From NCBI GenBank assembly GCA_001939145.1, contig LSRX01001599.1:14205-78204 (forward strand): DNA of 64,000 bases, given 5' to 3'. Positions 35,662-46,739 of the stretch are shown piece by piece. Under the pieces are notes generated by a model. The model was not told the origin of the DNA, made no database searches, and saw nothing but the letters and a program-made list of their open reading frames with translations. A program made the position numbers and the translations under genes. Every line of letters begins with the position of its first letter. The stretch's first letter is position 1. Source of the stretch: Symbiodinium microadriaticum. Lineage: Eukaryota; Sar; Dinophyceae; Suessiales; Symbiodiniaceae.

Positions 35662-35874
35662 AGGTAGTGCTTCGCACACATTTTTTTGACTTTTTCGTTA
35701 GATCTTTGGCTCGCCACCGTGTGCGCATGTGATGTAGCATACAGCAGCATATGTCAGCCCTCAGGAGCATTTGGATACCATTGGTGAGGTCATGAGACGG
35801 CCATGTCATGGTGAGCAGGAAGGGCTTAGGGCTTAAGGGACTGTGTAGAAGTAGAAGTGTCAGATACATGCGCC

Positions 35875-37002
35875 ATGAGCTCCCCGATCAGTGAGAAAGG
35901 GAACAAAGGAGCCCCGACTCCGGGTGCACCGAGTGTCGAGGTCCTGCGCCAGGAGGTCCTTAACCTTAAGACGAAGCTGCGAGATGCAGTGAAGTCACAG
36001 GAGGATCTGCGTGAACAGCTAGTTCCAATCGAACGGGTGAAGCTCGAATGGAGGAACGAAAAAACGCTCCGAGAGAAGACAGAAGAGCAGGTGAGATCGC
36101 TGGAGGCCAAGGTCCTAGGTTTGACACGAAAGTTGGAAGATGTCAATGGGGAACTGCATCAGCAGAAGGCCGAAACCAGGAAGTACGAGGATCGTTGTCT
36201 GGAATTTGAGAAGGTGTGCGCTGAGCTGGGTCAGCAGGAGCGTGGCGCACAGGTACAACTCCTTCGTGCACAGGAGCGCGAGCAGCTTTCCCGTGTCGAT
36301 GCCTTCAACCATACTCTTGCCAGAGCAAAAGCAGAAGAGCGGTCGGAGGAGGCTTTGGCAAAGGTTCATAGCAGAGAGCAGCAGCTTCACGCTCTGAAGG
36401 CAGACCTGCATGTTCTCGGAGGACACGCGGCAGATGTGCGAGACGAGCTTTTCGAAAAGCGTGCGGCCGTCAACGGTTTGGGCAAGGAGCACGCGGCTCT
36501 CAAACGGGAGCATGCCGAGCTGAAGAGGAATTTCGATGGTCAGCAAGAGGTTTTGAAGCAGGCAATGGCAGAACTTGGGGCACTGCAAGAGTGCAAGGCC
36601 CGGCTAGAACAGGACCTAAAGTCAGCTCGTGAGTCGAAAGAGGTTTCTGGAGTGCCCCACCCCATGGAAGCTCTGATATCTCATGTGCAGCCTGACAGAC
36701 TGGAGAGAAAGTCTGCTCCGCCTTTGCAGCTTCCAGCTCCTCATGACAGCACACTGGCTTATCGCAGTGCTATGGACGATAAGGATCTTCCGGGTTTAGC
36801 GAAGCATTTGCAGTGGCAGATGAGCCGACTCAAATCGAGGCGAGACTACCCGCGTTGCGCAGCGGCCCGCAAGCTGAGAGGTAGAATTCTTGGAGGCGAG
36901 CACGGGCGAGGACCTCTGTTCGGCGAGGAACTGGATGAGTGCAGGGCAGAGCCTGAGTTTCAAGACGAGCTGCGGAGTCTTGTGGGATTGCCGCGCAATT
37001 GA
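35875..37002 (+). CDS. Coiled-coil protein of unknown function
   Basis: A single-exon frame of 375 residues starting at the ATG at 35,875 (an upstream in-frame GTG is less likely). Residues about 20-260 are a near-continuous coiled coil rich in Glu, Lys, Gln and Leu, with heptad spacing and few Pro or Gly. The C-terminal 110 residues are different: a Pro-containing linker (APPLQLPAPHD), then DLPGLAKHLQWQMSRLKSRRDYPRCAAARKLRGR and an acidic end (FQDELRSLVGLPRN). No family is recognised. Coiled coils of this type occur in cytoskeletal, ciliary or tethering proteins, but nothing here selects among them. It lies 213 bp after the release factor stop, same strand. Confidence 0.75.
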   Translation: MSSPISEKGNKGAPTPGAPSVEVLRQEVLNLKTKLRDAVKSQEDLREQLVPIERVKLEWRNEKTLREKTEEQVRSLEAKVLGLTRKLEDVNGELHQQKAETRKYEDRCLEFEKVCAELGQQERGAQVQLLRAQEREQLSRVDAFNHTLARAKAEERSEEALAKVHSREQQLHALKADLHVLGGHAADVRDELFEKRAAVNGLGKEHAALKREHAELKRNFDGQQEVLKQAMAELGALQECKARLEQDLKSARESKEVSGVPHPMEALISHVQPDRLERKSAPPLQLPAPHDSTLAYRSAMDDKDLPGLAKHLQWQMSRLKSRRDYPRCAAARKLRGRILGGEHGRGPLFGEELDECRAEPEFQDELRSLVGLPRN

Positions 37003-38603
37003 CCGCTAGGTCCGGCTTCCCTTGCTCACATGTTCTCGAGACTCCTTTTCTTTTCCCCCTCTGCCAAGCAGCGTGCGGGAACTGTGTGCGACGCATAAAA
37101 GCGCAAAAGGTGTTGTAGCAGGCCCTTGTGTTGAGCCCCGAAGGCTCGTCTTCGGAAGTCGATGTGTGATCCAAGGGAGTTTCGACAGACTCCGCTGTGT
37201 TAGCTGCTAGCTGCTAGTTCATTCGACCGGCTATCTCTGCTACGCGATGGGGCGCTTGCCTGCGAGGGTGGCTCGACCCGAAACCAACACACTATGAGCC
37301 CTGACAAGAAATTGTGGTTGCAGCTGTGATATTCTGTGGCGCTTAGCAAGGCACGGTGAGGCCATCTGTCGGCTTGTGGATGTTGAAGTTAAAGCGCCAG
37401 TTCTTGCCAAGGGATGTGAAGCCTTTTGTTCATTCAGTGTCTCGTTGTTTTCGCTGTTCTTCTTAGTGTTCTTCTTTCTCTCCAGACTCATGAAGTCTTT
37501 CTACAACGGTGTGACACTCTACTGCGGCCCTTTCCGCAAGTGCGTTTACAACCAAGTAGAGTCTGTTCTAGGAGGGTGGAGGGTGCTCGGATCCGACCGG
37601 GGCCTTGTGGAAAGACACCGCAATGTGCAAGTCTCTGCAGTTGTTTTGCTTTGGAGCAAGGACCAAGGATAAGGTGAAATGCACATGAGCTGGGTGCAGT
37701 GGTTAAAAGCTGGATGAGAACTTGCATTTGATTGCTCTTCTTTTTTTCGTGTCTTCTTGTTCTCCGTTTCACCCACAACACTTCTGCACATTTGCTCCGC
37801 TCTGTATGGCTTCAGCTTGTACCAGCTGGGGTAAAGCTGGTACCTTGGGGTCACCGTTGAAAAGCTTTAATGGCGAAGGAGGCTTGGTATGGGGTTCGAT
37901 CGAGCAAGCCAAAAAGTCGTTTGTCAAGAAACATGGTGCTGCAGTTTTGAAGAGTCTTAGGGGGTTGCAGCAAAAGTGGGGGATGATGTCTCGCTTCACG
38001 CTGGGCCGAAGCCATGCTGGCACCGGCAATAGATCTCGAGTCTGACACTGAAGTGCAGCGACACAGAGAACTGCTCCCGGAGTTGGCAAGCAGATCTGGG
38101 GCAGAATGCAAAACCGCGGTCCCTCCGACACGGCGATGGGGCAGATGTTTCTCTGGAACTACTCCTGGCACCGCTACAACTCAGCGCAGCTGCGATCCGG
38201 GGCCTTCTGTTTGCACCGTCTGCGGAGATGATGTGCTCTACTCAAGTGCTGACTGGAAGCTAAAGCTGACGCTAGCCATGGGCATTGCCTTCTGTGTTAC
38301 TCCATGTTGAGGCTGTGACCAACAAAGATTTACAACGCGCACGTGACGCGGGCAACCCAGCATCGAAATCTTGATTGGATTCTTCTGCTTCCAGATTGTA
38401 TCGAGGACTGGCATAAACTTCTGGCATCCGCACAGGCAGGGATCCAACAGTTCACACGTGAAACTGTCTGTGGGGAATTTAGACCTCCATGTATGCAGTA
38501 GTGTTCGATGGCCTGTCCATCACTTGTGGCTGTGTGTTCGGCACAATTCCGGCACAGTTTCAGAAGGGTTGATAGGGACGCCACACTGAGTCTTGCCAAA
38601 GCC
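37003..38603. other. Spacer with weak frames only
   Basis: A frame at about 38,127-38,220 reads MGQMFLWNYSWHRYNSAQLR and looks protein-like but lacks context. Nothing else seen. The region just upstream of 38,604 is the presumed 5' end of the plastid gene. Confidence 0.35.
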
Positions 38604-39753
38604 ATGAGGGCAGGCCGCGCGAGGCCAGCAGCCCTTGTTGCGGCTCTCGTTGTCTTCCTCTACGAAGCAAGAAGCCCGGACCCAGAGACGTTCGCTTGCC
38701 AGGGTAAGGAGAAGGCGGGCTGTGCGACTGCACAGGATTCACGAGATGCCTCTGCTCTTGGCCGTCGTGGACTTCTGGCATCCCTGCCAGGTATTGCCGT
38801 TTCCAGTCCCGCTGTGGCGCAGGAATCCAAGGTCGAGTGGAAGCAGCTGCGGGACATCCAGTACATTGCTGCGCTTTCAGATCCCTCGGCCAGTTCTGGA
38901 ACTGGAGCAGAGAACTGGGGCCTGTGGAGGAAAGATCCCGGGCCCCGTGGTGTGAAGCTCTACAACTACGATAAGCTTATGGCTCGGGGAGGTGTCGCCC
39001 CTGCCAAGTGGGAATTCGACAAGAATGATTGGTGGCTGGAGGAGCATGGCCTGATCATGGAAAAACCCGAGTCGCCCGGCATCTGAAGTGTCTTTCAGTT
39101 CCCCATGAGCTGGCAACCCTCTCCAAGCTGGTCACACTAAGCCTAACTCGAAAGCCTAGTAGAGTTTTCCACACCTTCACGCTCTGGTGATCTGCCCGAA
39201 TCGCCTCAATGTTGTAGCTTGCCGTGCCTTGCGAAATTTGCTGGCAGTCAATCCCAGGTTCCCTCTACCCCCGGGAAAGTACATGGTGACCGGTGACCGC
39301 GAAGTGACGACAACATTGACGGTTTCCGAGAAGGATGCAAGTGGGGCACAAAAGTGGAGCCTCGGTAAGGGGAAGCTCTACGACGTGACCCACCTTCCGT
39401 GCAGGTCAGCTCGCTACACGCCTGGAGGCGGCTCGTGCCAGCCCACCAACGACTTGGAGCTGCAGTTTCCTGTCCGACCAGGTGCATTGCAGGTGTTGGG
39501 ATCAGGCCTTTGCCCAAAGTTTCCAGGTGCAGAAAGACCCCACGGCCTACGAATTAGTGAAACACGTGCAAGCACTGTCAGGGGCTTCACAGCCGGTGTA
39601 GTTGTGGCTGGTGCATATGGAATGCGATATCAGCGGAGTTTAGAGCCTACCTGTTCCTGTGATTTGCCCCTGCCAGGCGAATCGATGCCCCCACAAACTG
39701 GCTGCAACAAGCAGGACTATGCTGTTCTTTTCGTTCTTGCTGTCGCGGCATAG
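38604..39753 (+). CDS. Conserved plastid (thylakoid-lumen type) protein, three exons
   Basis: Exons 38,604-39,070, 39,258-39,481 and 39,677-39,753 join in phase to 255 residues; introns are 187 and 195 bp, both GT-AG|G. The N-terminus has a basic start and a hydrophobic core (AALVAALVVFLYEA), an ER signal as needed for a complex plastid. A transit-like region follows, then SALGRRGLLASLPGIAVSSP ending AVAQ, a twin-arginine lumen signal with an A-x-A cleavage site. The mature part has WGLWRKDPGPRGV, WEFDKNDWWLEEHGLIMEKPE, then across the first splice FPLPPGKYMVTGDREVTTTL, then WSLGKGKLYDVTHLPCRSARY. The last exon gives GCNKQDYAVLFVLAVAA and stop. Conserved Cys residues suggest a lumenal disulphide. 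It resembles conserved hypothetical proteins of algae with red-derived plastids; biochemical function is unknown to me. Confidence 0.82.
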
Positions 39754-40697
39754 GGCAGCCAACAAGCCGCTGCGTAGCTGGATAGTCGATGAAGCTTCAG
39801 CTTGTCTTTTGCAAGTGTGTGGCTGCTATGCGTAGAACATGTACTTGTACCAATTTTCAGAGCCAGCCATACAGCGCTGCGCGCAGAGAGCGAGCATGAC
39901 AAAGACCTCCAGTCTTGGCAGTGTAGGTCGTGTGCGTCGCGCTGACCTTGAATCCAAGCTTGGGTATCAGAGTGTGGTGTTGTTTAGGCTCCGTACGAAG
40001 ACCCCGAATTTCCGGCAGAGCCGTGGGGGCCACAGACTCACAGCGCGGGGAAGCAGCGCACAGCACCTTGCCTGAGGAAATCAATCTGTGGGCGCGAGGA
40101 GGCCTTGTGCCTTTGGTGGCTTCTACAGCCGAGACAGCACTGTGCTGAACTGCAGGAGTCGCTGAAATCGCCTAATGAGCCGCCTCAATGCCGCTGTGGC
40201 CAAGCTTCCAGAAAGTCAGAGGCAGTCCAGAGATGTCCAGAGTTTGCAGCTGTTGCGTGGCTCGGCCTCTGGGGCAGGTGCAGAAAGATGGTCCGACAAA
40301 GGAGCAGTCTTGCATAGTGATGTGGATACCGCCAGCAAATTGATTCTTGTCTTCTTTTGTGCAGGGTCGACTGTATTGGCATTGTGAGGCCGGTGATAGC
40401 CGATTGATCTGCACGGTTCTGTACGCGAGATCAACCTCAACTTGATGCACCGCTGTTCCTCGCAGAAACGTCGTTGTGGCTTCTTCGCTTGGGCAGACTC
40501 AGATCATCGACGTCAGGAACCCAGTCTGCGCAAAGAGTCGGGTCGGAGATAGTCTCGGGACACCGTGTCAGGTCGCGAAAAGATCTGGTGGCAGCGCTTT
40601 CCGGAGTTCATGATCGTCAGCGACTTCGGTTTTCGTGCAGAGGCTCGGAGAGGTATGCATAATTATACATCAGTTTTGGGGCGATTTGTTGCAGCAG
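39754..40697. other. Spacer or upstream calpain exons
   Basis: A frame near 40,520-40,655 (EIVSGHRVRSRKDLVAALSG then LRFSCRG) resembles the second half of a PDZ domain and could be an upstream exon of the calpain gene. Otherwise nothing recognised. Confidence 0.3.
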
Positions 40698-41097
40698 GAC
40701 CTTCGGCAGGGTGGCGTGGGTGACTGCTGGTTTATGTCAGCCCGTTGCTCAGCTCTTACACTTGTACATGGGAGTTCTGGCTTGCTACTAGAGGCGTTGG
40801 CCGTGGTGGCAGAGCGTCCGGACCTGGTGCTGCGGCTCTTCGGCGACACAGCCAGGACGAGAGACAGGGAGGTGGACAAAAGGTTTCGACCGAGTCGCAG
40901 AGGTCGACCAGGTGCCACACCCTCTGAAGTTCAAGATCGGTTTTACATGGCAGGAATCAAGCAGGCTGCTATCAAGTGAACCTCTTTCTGGATGGCGAGT
41001 GGAGAGTCGTGTGCCAAGCTTGGCAGCATGTCGCAAGCTGTCAATGGGTTCCAATCACCGTCCGAGGCAATCACCATAGATGACCGTTTGCCTTGCC
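40698..41097 (+). CDS. Calpain-type cysteine protease, exon block 1 (catalytic Cys)
   Basis: Four small exons. 40,698-40,739 encodes DLRQGGVGDCWFMSA; the catalytic Cys codon is 40,725-40,727. 40,794-40,842 encodes LAVVAERPDLVLRLF. 40,965-41,008 encodes CYQVNLFLDGEWRV. 41,067-about 41,097 encodes AITIDDRLPC. These are the consecutive N-terminal blocks of the calpain protease core (QG-x-x-GDCW, then G-x-Y-x-V-x-L...W, then DD-x-LPC). Introns are 54, 122 and 58 bp with donors GC, GC and GT and AG|G acceptors. Calpains are Ca-regulated intracellular cysteine proteases, though many protist versions lack EF-hands. The next expected blocks are not found until 46,740 (block 2) and 58,604 (block 3). 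Upstream exons and the start codon are not resolved. Confidence 0.8.
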
Positions 41098-41309
41098 GCA
41101 GCCGCAGTCGCTGAAGTTGCGCAATCATTGGAATCTGCGGAGTCTAGCTCGGTCATATGGGTCCAGGAAGCACGAGTCGGGAAACAGAGGGGGAAATACC
41201 AGACGGGCGGAGTGGGAAACAAGCGAGGCGAGCGGCGAGCGTCATAAAAGGATCCGGGCAGAGAAGAATCAACGAATGTGTTTCTAGACTTTATAGCTCT
41301 TGTGGCTTG
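41098..41309. other. Calpain intron, left part
   Basis: Nothing recognised before the G-rich repeat and LINE remnant that follow. Confidence 0.4.
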
Positions 41310-41460
41310 ACAAGGTGACAGCGGGTCACTCCATTTAGGATTTGAGGCACTAACTCATTCCATTTCGGATTGAGCTTGCCGCCCGTTCAGGGGTTTTGGC
41401 AACTGTCACTCACTCTCGGGCTTTTCTGCATCCGCTAGTTCGTTTAGCTCGGGAAGACAG
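41310..41460 (+). repeat. G-rich CACTCC/TTTAGG-type degenerate repeat, left patch
   Basis: Contains ctccatttaggattt, ttcggattgagcttgcc and ggggttttgg. These match motifs in the larger field at 42,975-43,610 on the other side of the LINE remnant. Confidence 0.55.
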
Positions 41461-41475
41461 AAAGTAGTACACACA

Positions 41476-42600
41476 ATGGTAACAAACAGAACCGATGTAT
41501 TGGCGTTGCAAGAAACCGGAGCAAATTCGGCTACAATGGAGATTACTGTTTCTGCTTATCCACGGGAGTACTATACGAACTCAAAAAAGAAGCCGAACAA
41601 ATCAGGCAACAACAAAGAAATATGGAAGAACCAAGTTTATCCGAAATCGAGATGTGCAACCTAGATGCAGAAAAAGCAAGGTGTCGCCATCGTATATCAC
41701 AAGAGGCTAGAGAAGTACAAATATAATGCTACACAAGTAAATGGAGGAATACTGATGATCACTTTTGACACGTCGCCACTACGAACAAATATTGTTGCTG
41801 CCTTTTCGCCGCATGCGGGAAGAAGTCTGGAGGACAAGACTATCTTTTACAATGAATTAGGAAAGGTTTTGGATAGTATCCCCCAGCGCGAAACGAATAT
41901 AATATTGGGAGACTTCAACGCTAGGCTCATGGAAAGGCACCCGCACGAGGCAGAAACTCTCGGCGAACATATGATTAGGGAAGATGCCAGGTTCATCAGG
42001 TTATGTCAGGAGCATGGTCTCACTGTCGTCAACACCCTGTTTCAGAAAGACAAATCCAAGTTGATCACTTACAGAAATGTAGCAGCCCCTAACTTCCACC
42101 CCCCTACACTCTGGACTCCGGACAGATATGGACAATTAGACTTCATGTTGATCAACAAGAAATGGAAGAACACTGTTACGAATGCAGAGAGCAACCTGCA
42201 AACCGGAGTCACTATGGATCATAAGTCGTACGAAAATTGCGGCAAAGAAACAGTCTTGTCAAGCAAGAAGTGCGCGGTACCCAACCCCTAAAGCCTAAAA
42301 CTGAACAGATACAGAGATTCAACGAAGAAGTCCAAGAACTGATTGAAGCGGCCAAGCCGTCTGAGAGCGCAGACCATTTCGAAGTATAGGCAGAAGTTTT
42401 GAACCAGGCAGCGGGGCATACCTCTACGCCCATCCCCACAAACCAGGACAAAACAAAACATTTCTGAACAAACGTGGCAACTCCCATGCAGCAAGCAACA
42501 AACCATTCAGTGAGGTCAACATCACGAGGCAGAAGTCAGAGAAAAGCGGCTGCAAAAACATTTACGTCAAGACAAGCGGGCTTTCTACAGGGAGCAACTG
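41476..42600 (+). mobile_element. LINE endonuclease remnant (APE type)
   Basis: One reading frame runs from 41,476 to 42,291 with a single in-frame TAG at 41,662-41,664. Before it is DVLALQETGA, the first endonuclease motif with its catalytic Glu. After it come GVAIVYHKRLEKY, IILGDFNARL (catalytic Asp and Asn) and GQLDFMLINKKW followed by DHKSYE, where the terminal SDH-type His motif is expected. Further sequence such as EQIQRFNEEVQELIEAAKPS (about 42,300-42,390) resembles the linker before reverse transcriptase, but no RT was found. APE-type endonucleases nick target DNA for target-primed reverse transcription. The remnant lies on the + strand within the first large calpain intron, flanked on both sides by the same G-rich repeat. 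Confidence 0.8.
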
Positions 42601-42974
42601 GAGAACAATACAGAAAAAGGATATGATTGGAAAGGGGTGAGGATGCTAAGAAAGAAATGCATCCCCAACCATTGTAAGTTTAAGAATGCCGATGGGGATT
42701 GCATATTTCTGAGAACTGGGCGCGCAAGAGAGCGAATTAGGTGACTTTCGGATTGCTTGGATGCTGAGTTCGTTTGTGTGCCTACTCGCGATGCCCAGCT
42801 CTCTCCGAGTCGAACAGATACAACACATCAGGAACACCCTGAAAGCAGCCTTTGCCAGTACATCGTTCACCCTTTGGATTGTTTGCATCTAATCTCATTT
42901 CTCGCCCCGTAACGTACGGGGGCGCTGACGCGCGCAGGCAGGGGTACTACTCCTGCCCACAGCCCTGGCGAAAA

Positions 42975-43610
42975 AAAAAGACAGCTCGCTCATTTGAGCG
43001 TTCGGGTTTCGGTGAAGCAGTCGCTCCTCTTGAACAGTCTTTGGGGCTGCTTGTTTTTCGCAACCACTCGTGCCTTTAAGACTTGTTTTTGTCGTTTTTG
43101 TGTGGGTTTCGGTGGACCAATATGTCGTTTTAGGGTTTGAATTGATCTTTGACAACCGGTCACTCTTTCCGGGAGTTTGAGATTCTGCAGCTGCTCGATT
43201 AGGGAGTTCCCGGTTTTTGCTGAACAGTGAATCCGGAATTTCTCGCAAGCACTCACTCCTTCTGAGGGTTTGGGTTTCGGGGAAGCAGTCACTCCTTTTC
43301 TTGATCATGTAGCATGCATTCCGTTTGGGTTTTAGGTTGTTGTGAACCCGTAACCAGTCAACCCCTTGAGGGTTTTGGGGTATCGGGAGCCCGGCGCTCT
43401 TTTTGGGGTTGGAGTTTTCGTAATCAAGTTTTCGCAATCACCTGCTCCTTGAGGGTTGGGGGTTTCGGGAGCAAACATTGCTTTTCGGGTTGGGCTTGCC
43501 CTTTCCGGATTTGGGATTCTGCATTGACTTACTCCGTTTAAGATTGGGCTCGCCACCCATTCTACTCTATTCGGAAAGTGCGGGGCAGGGGTTTTCAGGT
43601 TTTGGAAACA
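42975..43610 (+). repeat. G-rich TTTAGGG/TTTCGGG-like degenerate repeat field
   Basis: Irregular copies of a 50-70 bp unit with cactcctt, gagggttt, gggtttcggg and gcagtcactcc. It includes ttttagggtttg, which contains the TTTAGGG heptamer used as telomeric repeat by dinoflagellates and plants, but the array is too irregular to be a telomere. Confidence 0.55.
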
Positions 43611-44064
43611 ACCGGTGGTGATTGCTTCTGGCAGGATGCTTTCCGACTCTCGTCTGACCTGTTCCCGACTCCGGCAATTAATGTTTCATCGCTCGGCCAT
43701 TTCTTTTTTCCCGACTTGGCAGCCTTTGTTTCTCGACTTGTGCCTTATGGTTGCCGGGCTTGCGGGGTATCAGGCACGCACCAGCAAAGACGACCAGACG
43801 GAAGTGGACTGGCTTTCAGCCGTGGCAGCCTCGGCAGAGAGGCAGTGCACATGGCACAGTGTGGCACAAAGGCAGCCCAACAGCCACGAGAGTGCCTTTG
43901 TAACAGGCCTTTTCAGAGTCCCTCTCGCTGCTTCCCTCAAGGTTTTCCAATTAGACACGTTGGTCTACCGACGCTAACAAAAAGTATGGCTGCCAGTTGT
44001 TGAGCTGGCTGCAGAATTTCCAACCAGACGCACACCTCTAAGACTCGTGCCGGTGTCCTCAGCC
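43611..44064. other. Spacer upstream of the lipase exon
   Basis: Short frames only; presumed 5' region of the lipase gene. Confidence 0.4.
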
Positions 44065-44800
44065 ATGTCTGGCCGAAGACGCGCATTGTGTCTGCTTGGC
44101 TGTTTCACTTGCAGCGTGGCCTACGATGAGGAAGTGGGCTTGGCCATGGCATATCTGGAGAAGGCAGTATATTGTGGCGAGAGGAGATTTACCGAATGGG
44201 ACGTTGGCGAGTCAGTGGCTAAAGCACCAAAGGTCGATGTGAAGCAGCTGCGATGGGTGGCCAGCCCGAACACACAAGCAGCTGCAGGTGTTGGGAAGAT
44301 GCTGGAGCCTAAAGGCTGTTTCGTTGCCGTTCGTGGAACGTTCGGGACAATCAGCTCTTTGTTGGATGCGGCCTTCTGGCTCACAGACTTCGAGCAGGGA
44401 GTTTGCCCCGGTTGCCAAGTTGTGCAAGGATTCCACTTAGCCTATCTGTCGATCAAGGACGGACTTTTCCGTGCCTTACAGGACTTTGGATGCCAACAAG
44501 AACCCCTCTACTTGGTGGGTCATTCGCAGGGTGCGGCATCTTTGTCTTACTTCATGTTCGATGCATTGGTCAAGAACTATACCGTGCAGCACATGTACGC
44601 CCTCGAGTCGCCACGTCCAGGCGGGAGGCATCAGAGTCTTGAGACAGACAGAGGCCCCACTTGATTCTTTGGTCAGAGACTGTGTTGTTTTCAGATGTCG
44701 CCATGGTAGCAACCTCCAAGGCAATGCTTTGTTTGGGCAAGCTCTCAGGGCTCTACTTGGGAGCACTGATGCATGGCGCGTGGCGCACTACCAGGACTGA
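44065..44800 (+). CDS. Class 3 (fungal-type) lipase, exons 1-2
   Basis: Exon 1 (44,065-44,620) starts with a signal peptide-like MSGRRRALCLLGCFTCSVAY. The oxyanion strand VAVRGTFGTISSLLDA follows, then a helix, and LVGHSQGAA, the nucleophile elbow with the catalytic Ser at 44,524-44,526. It ends YALESPRPG. A 100 bp intron (GC donor at 44,621, AG|G acceptor) joins in phase to exon 2 (from 44,721): NALFGQALRALLGSTDAWRVAHYQD, where the final Asp aligns with the catalytic Asp of the D-x-V-P block. The frame hits TGA at once after this, so another intron must begin about there. The enzyme class hydrolyses acylglycerols or related esters and is probably secreted or vacuolar. The gene sits between calpain blocks 1 and 2. 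Confidence 0.8.
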
Positions 44801-45086
44801 GCTGGAGCAAAGCTCCGAACTGGCGCTCTGAATTTTCTTTGTTGTCGACAAGCACGCCTGCCAGGACATAGTTGTTCACTTGCCACCACGAGGCACTTCT
44901 TGCAGAGTTCGGGGCCGGAAAGCATAGCAGTTGTGTCTGTGAGAGTACGGGAAGGTCCCGAGCTTTTCCAGCATGCGTTGCCAGATTCCTGTCTGCATCT
45001 TTGCGCTGTTTCGGTTGCAGGGCTCAGAAGATCGGGTCAGTTGCTGTCCTCGCTCTTCACACGGTTGTGCTACAATGTTGTCCAAG

Positions 45087-45150
45087 GAGATCTACTACGA
45101 AGCTCGGAAGGGCAGAGAGTTCAAGAAATGTGGCATAGAGGCCTCGCGTC
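45087..45150 (+). CDS. Probable third lipase exon
   Basis: After an AG|G acceptor the frame reads EIYYEARKGREFKKCG. In class 3 lipases a similar E-x-[YF]-Y...C block follows the catalytic Asp and carries or precedes the last catalytic residue. The stretch between 44,800 and 45,087 was not resolved into exons, so the join is tentative. A further frame near 45,240-45,365 (LLKPLVALAAESGDLSESEV) may be C-terminal to it. Confidence 0.45.
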
Positions 45151-45159
45151 TGGTCTCAT

Positions 45160-46739
45160 CCCATCTGCTCCCTTGAGCCAGCTTGGAAAGAGAGTCTGCC
45201 GCCCTTCTTTCGTTTTTTCTGTGCTTTCCCCGTGCAGGATGGCAGCTGCTCAAACCGTTGGTGGCCCTGGCAGCTGAAAGCGGTGACTTGTCAGAATCGG
45301 AAGTAAGCCCTAGCGACAGAGAAGAAGTGGCCCAGCCAAGGAAGATCACGACTGGTACGCAGACTTGAATCCCTGCAGCTGCGGCGCGAAGTCTGCAGAG
45401 GCAGGGAAGGCTGGGAAGCAGCGTCTAGCGAAGCTTTCTGTGCGGGAAGTGTGCTGAGTGCACTCAGGAACCTCAGGTTTTCGAGCGCTTCCTGCGCGAG
45501 GCAAGACGCTTCGCAGTGCCCGAGGTGCCCACACAGGAGAAGAGATGGGGACCTGAGCTTGGAGAGGGGCCGGGACAGGGGTAATTCGTTGCAGCTACTA
45601 CGAAAACTCATGCTTCTATCATGGTTTGACAGGGAGCCGTTGCTTTTGAGTATGGGGAGTCTTTTGGCTAGAGTCGGCTAGAGGCGATGCTTTCCACGAT
45701 CATCCTCATCTTTGCCTTATGCGGCAGACACGGCGCCCGATGCTGCAGAGGTTTCCACCAACGTCAAGCCCTCCTTACACAGGCAACCTTAGAAGCCTAC
45801 TGCTTGCACGAGCCATTCTTACTTTTTCTCCTGATAGGCCACCCAATCCAAAAACAGAAAATAGGGAAGCGAACATTTCAAGTTGCACAAGCCTGTACTG
45901 TTGAGGAACCCTTTGCAATAGGCGGTATTGGTCAAGGGACGTGTGCTGCACTGAGTCAAGGCATGTTTTAAGAAGTAGGACTCGAGTGTGACCGGAGAAG
46001 ATTGGCAGGAGTTCGATGCTGCGACTCAGTCTCTTGGACACCGGCCGCTTTATGCGTGAGTGATTGGGCACACGCATTGGGCGTGCTCTTTTTTGGGTCG
46101 CCATAGCTGCAAGTGATTTTGTCTCCTAGTGAGAGCAGGTCCATGTGCAAACTGTGCGAAAACGCCTCGATTGACGCAGCTCTGTCCTGCCATGTGGGCC
46201 TAATTTCATCTCAGCGGCAGAAGCTTGCCGGAAACTCGTTTCGTCGAAGGCACGTCTCACATCCGTACAGACCAACCTTCTCAGATCTCTGAGGGAACCA
46301 ACAGGCCCAGAGCAGAACAAAACGCAAGGGTGATTCCCATGTGCTTGGCTTGCCAGTTTCATCGGATTGAACAGAACCTGCCCCGATGACAGACACAGGT
46401 GCAGACGGGCAGCAGCTCTGGACGCCTCTGCTCGAAAAGGCGTATGCCAAGGCAGGCCATTTGGCATTGGAGTCTGGGAGCTTTCAGATGTGTGCAAAAG
46501 CGGTTTCTTGAGCGTACCACATCAGTGCTTGCGATAATATTTGCGGAGCATATTCAATAAAGGTGCCAGTGCAGTCTGCTAGGAGATCTGCGGCTTTGTG
46601 CCGAAACAGGGCTAGTTCGACTGCAGCAAGGGTTGCCCAGGTCGTATGCAAGGGCTTCAGAGCGCACGTCAGGGATGCACAGAAGGAGCGCAGAGAACGA
46701 GGTCTCGATCTCTCCCGTTCTCCCCTGTTCCTTGCAGAG
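45160..46739. other. Remainder of the first large calpain intron
   Basis: No recognisable gene beyond possible lipase 3' sequence. The calpain block expected just before HGSYRAI (the EKAYAK-like helix) was not found, so one short exon is missing from this reading. Confidence 0.4.

Noticed and set aside
43578..44003. 141-codon frame upstream of the lipase
   Set aside because: Cys- and Ser-rich without a domain, overlapping frames equally open; probably intron or 5' flank.
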